Below, in pieces: positions 5,879 through 9,910 of a DNA stretch of 9,910 nucleotides. Source of the stretch: Fidelibacterota bacterium (GTDB lineage Bacteria > Fidelibacterota > UBA2242). Position numbers and translations under genes: made by a program. Location of the stretch: contig DPVY01000297.1 in assembly GCA_003527965.1 (NCBI GenBank), positions 1 through 9,910 on the forward strand. Reading direction: 5' to 3'. The notes beneath the pieces were generated by a model. It ran no database searches. It had not been told where the DNA came from and was given only the letters and a program-made list of their open reading frames with translations. Each line of letters begins with the position of its first letter. Within the stretch, counting starts at the first letter, position 1.

Positions 5879-7105
5879 GTGTTTATTAAAAATATTGCCC
5901 AGGTATTCAGGGAACTGAGCAAACAAAAGCTAAGAACATTATTGACGCTCTTTGGTATTTTCTGGGGAACAACAGCTGTTATATTATTATTGACTTTTGG
6001 TACTGCTGTGAAAGCCAATTCCTCCAAAACCATGCACGGAATGGGCGAATCAATCTGTGTAATCTGGGCTGGAAGAACAAGTATTAGTTATGGCGGATTC
6101 CCAAAAGGCAGAAACCTGAGTTTTTACAAAGATGATGCTCAATATCTGAAAGAACAGGTTCAGTTAATAGATGATATTTCTCCACAGTATACCCGTCAAG
6201 TTCCTGTAAAGGTAAATAATAAAAAACAAAACTTTAATATCAATGCAGTATGGCCGGAATTTAAAGAAATGAGAAATATGGTTCCCAGAGGAGGAAGCAG
6301 GTTTATAAATCCCATTGATATGGAAAAAAGACGTCGGGTTGTCTTTATCGGAAATGAAGTCGAAAAAACCATGTTTGGAGATGAAGACGCTGTTGGAAAA
6401 TTGATGTATATCAATGGCACACCTTTTACAGTTGTTGGGGTAATAATAGAAAAAGAGCAGGACGGAAGTTATAATGGTCGTGATAAAGATGCTATTTTTA
6501 TGCCGACTTCTACTTATTTGAGTATTTATGGTGATCGATTTGTTGATAACCTTGTAGCAAGAGCAAAAGATGTCAATAAAACCGAACAGATGAAAAAGGC
6601 TATTGTTGCCGCAATGGCAAAAAAATATCGATTTTCCGAAGAAGATACTCAAGCCTTACCGATCTGGGATACGACAGAAGCAGATCAATTCCTCAATATC
6701 TTTTTTAACGGATTTACGATATTTTTAGGTATAGTCGGAGTAATGACCTTGATAGTAGGAGGGATTGGAATAGCAAATATCATGTATGTAATTGTGGAAG
6801 AACGAACTTCAGAAATCGGAGTAAAACGTGCAATCGGTGCGAAGAAACGTGTAATCCTTATGCAATATTTAGTTGAAACTTTTGCAATTGCTGCAGCTGG
6901 TTCGGTCTCGGGTTTTTTGTTTTCGGTAGTATTAATTTGGGGAATCAATCAGGCGCCTATTGAAGAATTCGTCGGGGTGTTGATTCTAAATCCGGCAATT
7001 GCAGTTACAACAATTATCATTATTTCAATTATAACTTTGGTTGCAGGTTGGGGTCCTGCAAAGCGTGCATCAACTTTGGATCCTGTTGTTGCAATAAATA
7101 GTTAA
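5879..7105 (+). CDS. MacB-type ABC transporter permease (first of two)
   Basis: Inner-membrane permease of 408 residues with the four-helix MacB/FtsX layout. TM1 is at about 20-42, then a large periplasmic (MacB_PCD-like) domain at 43-275. The FtsX core has TM2 (about 277-303), TM3 (334-356) and TM4 (370-392). Conserved marks include RTSEIGVKRAIGA (309-321), the coupling segment between TM2 and TM3, and the terminal PAKRASTLDPVVAI (393-406). No ATPase domain is fused, unlike E. coli MacB. The start is GTG at 5879; AAGGA at 5866-5870, overlapping the end of the preceding stop codon, gives good spacing. The protein is clearly paralogous to the next gene, sharing an unusual periplasmic GRTSISYGGFPKGR block (65-78). 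It probably pairs with that paralogue to make a heterodimeric channel. Confidence 0.93.
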   Translation: MFIKNIAQVFRELSKQKLRTLLTLFGIFWGTTAVILLLTFGTAVKANSSKTMHGMGESICVIWAGRTSISYGGFPKGRNLSFYKDDAQYLKEQVQLIDDISPQYTRQVPVKVNNKKQNFNINAVWPEFKEMRNMVPRGGSRFINPIDMEKRRRVVFIGNEVEKTMFGDEDAVGKLMYINGTPFTVVGVIIEKEQDGSYNGRDKDAIFMPTSTYLSIYGDRFVDNLVARAKDVNKTEQMKKAIVAAMAKKYRFSEEDTQALPIWDTTEADQFLNIFFNGFTIFLGIVGVMTLIVGGIGIANIMYVIVEERTSEIGVKRAIGAKKRVILMQYLVETFAIAAAGSVSGFLFSVVLIWGINQAPIEEFVGVLILNPAIAVTTIIIISIITLVAGWGPAKRASTLDPVVAINS

Positions 7106-7119
7106 TCATTGAGTTTATT

Positions 7120-8412
7120 ATGGCAAAAAGAATAAATAAATTTATGAAAAATTTACTGCTTGTAAAACTTTACATTCGGGAATTAAAGAAAGAACGCAGG
7201 AAAATTTTCCTCACAATCGCAGGTATTGCCTGGGGAACATTGACAATAATTCTTTTACTATCTTTCGGACAGGGGCTATCAAAGCAGATGTTGAGAGGGC
7301 AAAAGGGCCTGGGAAATAACATTGTCATTCTTTACGGCGGACAAACCAGTATAGAATATAGAGGTCTTCCTCAAGGTCGTCCGATTCGTTTGCGGGAAGA
7401 AGATGGTGGTTTTCTCAAACAGAGCATCCCCGAAATTGACAGAATTGCCGGGGAATATGATAGATGGGGAATTACATTTAAATATGGTAGTAAAGTAGTC
7501 AATGAACGTGTCCGCGGAGTCAGTTCCATCGGCTATGAAGATATGCGTTCACATTTTCCACAACCGGGAGGTCGTTTCATCAATGATAACGATATGAAGT
7601 TACGACGTCGGGTTATTTTCATTGGTAATGAATTAAAAAAAAACCTGATGGGTGATATTGACGCAATTGGAGAAACAATTTTTCTCAACAGCATTCCCTT
7701 TACAGTAATCGGTGTTATGCAGAAAAAAATGCAAATGGGAATGTATGGTGGTCCGGATGCAGATTGCGGTGTTATACCGGCTTCTACATTCAGAGGTATA
7801 TTCAATAACAATTATGTTAATCGAATAATTTATCAGGTTAATGAAATAGAAAAATCTGATTTTGTAAATCAACAGGTTCGCAGAGTGCTGGGACGAAAAT
7901 ATCAATATCATCCTGATGATAACAGCGCTTTACATTTTTGGGATACAATCAAAAATGCAAAAATGTCAGCTAAAGCATTTACAGGAATTACCATTTTTCT
8001 TGGTGTAATTGGTGCAATGACTTTGATCATCGCTAGTATCGGTGTAGCAAATATTATGTTTATAACTGTGAAAAAGCGAACTCGCGAAATCGGCATCAAA
8101 CGAGCAATTGGTGGTAAAAAATCTCTCATTAAAACACAATTTATTATTGAAGCGCTTTTGATTGATCTGTCCGGTGGTTTTATTGGCGGCTCTATAGCTT
8201 ATGGCATTATCAAAGCAGTACAGAGTATTCCAAATGAAAGCGCAGATTTCGGCAAAAATATGGCTCTGCAGATTCTTGCTAACCCGGAATTTTCCTGGAC
8301 TGTGGCTATGAGCACCGGAACAATTCTGGGAATTGTGGGATTGTTGTCAGGTTTTTTTCCTGCCCGCAAAGCTGCTTCGGTCGATCCTATAAAAGCATTA
8401 CATTATGAATAA
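7120..8412 (+). CDS. MacB-type ABC transporter permease (second of two)
   Basis: Permease of 430 residues, a paralogue of the preceding gene. TM1 is at about 29-49, the periplasmic domain at 50-285, and TM2 (287-314), TM3 (342-368) and TM4 (392-413) form the FtsX core. Shared marks are GGQTSIEYRGLPQGR (73-87), RRRVIFIGNE (162-171), RTREIGIKRAIGG (320-332) and the ending PARKAASVDPIKAL (414-427). The N-terminus is about nine residues longer than its paralogue's. The ATG at 7120 has only a weak GAG upstream (7111-7113), and the in-frame ATG at 7144 is a possible alternative start. The gap to the first permease gene is 14 bases. The most likely role is the second half of a heterodimeric permease working with the adaptor and ATPase of this operon. 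The substrate is unknown. Confidence 0.92.
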   Translation: MAKRINKFMKNLLLVKLYIRELKKERRKIFLTIAGIAWGTLTIILLLSFGQGLSKQMLRGQKGLGNNIVILYGGQTSIEYRGLPQGRPIRLREEDGGFLKQSIPEIDRIAGEYDRWGITFKYGSKVVNERVRGVSSIGYEDMRSHFPQPGGRFINDNDMKLRRRVIFIGNELKKNLMGDIDAIGETIFLNSIPFTVIGVMQKKMQMGMYGGPDADCGVIPASTFRGIFNNNYVNRIIYQVNEIEKSDFVNQQVRRVLGRKYQYHPDDNSALHFWDTIKNAKMSAKAFTGITIFLGVIGAMTLIIASIGVANIMFITVKKRTREIGIKRAIGGKKSLIKTQFIIEALLIDLSGGFIGGSIAYGIIKAVQSIPNESADFGKNMALQILANPEFSWTVAMSTGTILGIVGLLSGFFPARKAASVDPIKALHYE

Positions 8413-8427
8413 TACTGGAGATTTGTT

Positions 8428-9090
8428 ATGATAAAAATGGAAAATGTAAGAAAAGTTTATGATACCGGAAAAATAGAGGTAGAAGCTTTGCGCGGAATTG
8501 ACCTTCATATTAAAAAAAGTGATTTTGTTACCGTCATCGGACCTTCCGGCTCAGGAAAATCAACATTGATGAATATTATGGGCTGTTTGGATAAACCCAC
8601 TACCGGTGAATATAAATTAAACGGACAAAATATAAAAAATATGAATGATAACGAACTGTCTGAACTGCGGAATAAAGAGATTGGTTTTGTGTTTCAGAAT
8701 TTCAATCTTCTACCTTATGCTTCTGCATATGAAAATGTGGAAATGCCTCTGCTCTTTGCCGGAATTGGTGGGAAAAAGCGTAAAGAAAAAGTTGAATATA
8801 TTCTCGATAAAGTCGCACTTGGCGACAGAATGGATCATAAACCAAACGAGCTTTCCGGCGGACAAAAACAGAGGGTCGCTATTGCCCGTGCTCTCGTTAA
8901 TAATCCCAATATCATTCTGGCTGATGAACCGACCGGTAACCTTGATTCAAAATCAGGTAGAGAAATTATGGAACTTTTCGTTGATCTCTGGAAAGAAGGC
9001 AATACAATCATCATGATTACACACGATCACAGAGTAAGTCAATGTTCACAAAGGATTATTGAAATAATCGACGGTAAAATATATGAATAA
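8428..9090 (+). CDS. ABC transporter ATP-binding protein, LolD/MacB type
   Basis: Stand-alone ATPase of 220 residues that powers the two permeases from the cytoplasmic face. All key motifs are present: Walker [10 protein letters not shown] (38-46), Q-loop glutamine Q90 in [10 protein letters not shown], signature LSGGQ (142-146), Walker [14 protein letters not shown] (162-174) and switch histidine H199 in MITHDH. NLDS following Walker B and the FNLLP after the Q-loop are typical of the LolD/MacB/FtsE (type VII, mechanotransmission) group. The length is normal for a single nucleotide-binding domain, so two copies should serve the transporter. GGAG at 8417-8420 precedes the ATG by seven bases. 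It is the last gene of the operon, 15 bases after the second permease gene, with a probable terminator about 150 bases downstream. Confidence 0.96.
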   Translation: MIKMENVRKVYDTGKIEVEALRGIDLHIKKSDFVTVIGPSGSGKSTLMNIMGCLDKPTTGEYKLNGQNIKNMNDNELSELRNKEIGFVFQNFNLLPYASAYENVEMPLLFAGIGGKKRKEKVEYILDKVALGDRMDHKPNELSGGQKQRVAIARALVNNPNIILADEPTGNLDSKSGREIMELFVDLWKEGNTIIMITHDHRVSQCSQRIIEIIDGKIYE

Positions 9091-9236
9091 CAGACAAAGG
9101 GGAATTGATTTATACCGGCATTATGCTGCTGCCGACCGGGTTTGCACTCGTCCGGCAGAGTCAATCCTATCGGGAAAATATTTTAAAGACAACCTTTTGG
9201 GAAAACTCTAATCACATACATACAAACCCACACAAA
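9091..9236. other. Intergenic stretch after the exporter operon
   Basis: I support no gene here. A plus-strand open frame of 71 codons from 9105 has no family resemblance and crosses the terminator and the end of the thioesterase gene, so it is not called. The only structure seen is a GC-rich inverted repeat, CTGCCG (9129-9134) with CGGCAG (9153-9158), not followed by a T-run. Confidence 0.4.
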
Positions 9237-9267
9237 GAAAGTCAGCTCTCCCCGGGCTGGCTTTTTT
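9237..9267. terminator. Probable bidirectional intrinsic terminator between convergent genes
   Basis: AGTCAGC (9240-9246) pairs with GCTGGCT (9256-9262) through seven pairs, one a G-T wobble, around a 9-base C/G-rich loop. A T-run follows (9262-9267), ending the plus-strand exporter transcript. On the other side AAAGAAA gives a short T-rich tail for the minus strand, so it may also end the thioesterase transcript. Its position between two convergent genes fits both. Confidence 0.7.
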
Positions 9268-9283
9268 ACTTTATAATTTCATC

Positions 9284-9763
9284 TCAGGATTCTTGCAGAA
9301 ACGCCTCTTTGCCGGGATAATGCATCTTTTCTTTTGCCACTTCCGGCGGAAACACATAATAAAAAACGGTTCCCTCGGTACATAAGTCACCGGCACTATT
9401 ATAAAGCCGGCTGCAAACTTTTATGATTTTCTTCTTCTGCTCGATAATTTCTGCCGTCAAGTAAAGCTGACCTTTATCTATAAACACCGGTTTTTTATAC
9501 TGAATGTCTAAACGTGCAGTAACACCGCCAGTGCCAACAATGGTATAGACCGCCCAGCTGGCGACTTCATCCAACAAAGTTGCCTGGATGCCGCCGTGCA
9601 GGATATTCGGATAACCCTGATAGACATCCGCCGGCTGCCAACTGGCCTTGACCGTCTCTCCATCCAGGTAGAAATCAAGGTGCAGTCCGACCGGATTATT
9701 GGGAGAGCAGACAAAACAGTTGTAGCCCCTCTGAGAAATAAAGGGGTTATTTAGTTTTTTCAT
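9284..9763 (-). CDS. PaaI-family hotdog-fold thioesterase
   Basis: Protein of 159 residues expected to hydrolyse an acyl-CoA or other acyl thioester in the cytoplasm. The hotdog core holds ILHGGIQATLLDEVASW (54-70), the PaaI/4HBT-type active site, with HGG at 56-58 and acidic residues D65/E66. TARLDIQYKKPV (82-93) is the conserved central strand. The N-terminus has a Cys-x-x-Cys pair, CFVCSPNNPVGLHL (16-29), of the C-x-x-C-x-x-x-NPxGL type found in a subgroup of these enzymes. The ATG at 9763 is preceded by AGGAGA (bases 9779-9774) with ten bases between them, slightly long but usable. The gene is transcribed toward the exporter operon and stands alone within the window. Substrate is unknown; a link with the acyl-CoA dehydrogenase operon 6 kb away is only suggestive. 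Confidence 0.9.
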   Translation of the reverse strand: MKKLNNPFISQRGYNCFVCSPNNPVGLHLDFYLDGETVKASWQPADVYQGYPNILHGGIQATLLDEVASWAVYTIVGTGGVTARLDIQYKKPVFIDKGQLYLTAEIIEQKKKIIKVCSRLYNSAGDLCTEGTVFYYVFPPEVAKEKMHYPGKEAFLQES

Positions 9764-9910
9764 AATAAACCGATCTCCTAAAAAACTATTTGATCATTTT
9801 GTTTCACAAATTACACGTTTGCAAGTTTAGCCAATTCCGGGACAAATATCCATGTTTTGGTTTATCTGAAAAATCAGGTAATTAGAGTCTGTCTATAAAC
9901 TTGAAAAACT
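9764..9910. other. Upstream region of the thioesterase gene, to window edge
   Basis: No gene is supported. The segment should carry the minus-strand promoter of the thioesterase gene, but no convincing -35/-10 pair was found. A small imperfect hairpin, TATCTGA (9863-9869) with TCAGGTA (9874-9880), lies near the edge. The last bases, GAGTCTGTCTATAAAC (9885-9900), faintly resemble the terminal sequence of some insertion sequences, which cannot be tested because the window ends. Confidence 0.3.

Noticed and set aside
6164..6652. 162-codon minus-strand open frame
   Set aside because: It is antisense to the first permease gene, has low-complexity Phe/Ile/Ser-rich translation and no ribosome binding site or neighbours of its own.
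9129..9158. Inverted repeat CTGCCG/CGGCAG as a terminator
   Set aside because: Six-base stem with an 18-base loop and no T-run; the hairpin at 9240-9262 with its T-run is a better terminator.
9105..9320. 71-codon plus-strand open frame after the ATPase gene
   Set aside because: No family resemblance; it runs through the terminator hairpin and into the 3' end of the thioesterase gene.
9862..9881. Small hairpin TATCTGA/TCAGGTA as a terminator or operator
   Set aside because: One mismatch, A-T rich, four-base loop, no T-run on either side and no clear gene to serve within the window.

Overview
The window looks like a piece of a free-living bacterial chromosome. It holds nine complete genes and one partial gene in four blocks. 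The phylum cannot be fixed from sequence alone. The mix is an EtfB-EtfA-acyl-CoA dehydrogenase operon, a MacAB-like exporter split into separate subunits, a CatA-like acetyltransferase and a hotdog thioesterase. With the strong swings in base composition, this would fit a Gram-negative lineage near the FCB group (for example Calditrichota- or KSB1-like bacteria). That placement is a low-confidence inference.

Region 1 (1-2695, minus strand, visibly GC-richer) is an operon reading etfB, etfA, then an acyl-CoA dehydrogenase that runs off the left edge. The two junctions are one-base TAATG overlaps, so the three products are probably made in a coupled way. They form an acyl-CoA oxidation unit in which the dehydrogenase passes electrons to the EtfAB flavoprotein.

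Region 2 (about 2700-3851, plus strand, strikingly AT-rich) starts from a divergent intergenic segment. It carries a near-consensus sigma70 promoter (TTGACA-N17-TATATT) whose -10 box sits inside a 7-bp-arm inverted repeat. The promoter drives an XRE-type helix-turn-helix regulator overlapping an ImmA/IrrE-type zinc metallopeptidase. This looks like a self-regulating repressor/protease switch of the kind found in mobile elements, but no integrase, transposase or other element gene is visible. Only 26 bases downstream, with a GTG start and no clear ribosome binding site, is a GC-richer CatA-like acetyltransferase (3852-4496) that may be read from the same promoter.

Region 3 (4497-4777) is non-coding and holds a GC-rich inverted repeat and a 9-bp-period tandem repeat (GTTGAATTR). 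It leads into a four-gene AT-rich plus-strand operon (4778-9090): a periplasmic adaptor (MacA/HlyD type), two paralogous MacB-type permeases and a separate LolD/MacB-type ATPase. Together they should form an inner-membrane ABC efflux or extrusion pump. No outer-membrane TolC-like partner is encoded here.

Region 4 (9091-9910) holds a probable bidirectional terminator between convergent genes, then a minus-strand PaaI-type hotdog thioesterase and its upstream region. The most interesting part is the HTH/ImmA switch with its operator and its possible link to the acetyltransferase. No wholly new system is demonstrated by the sequence.
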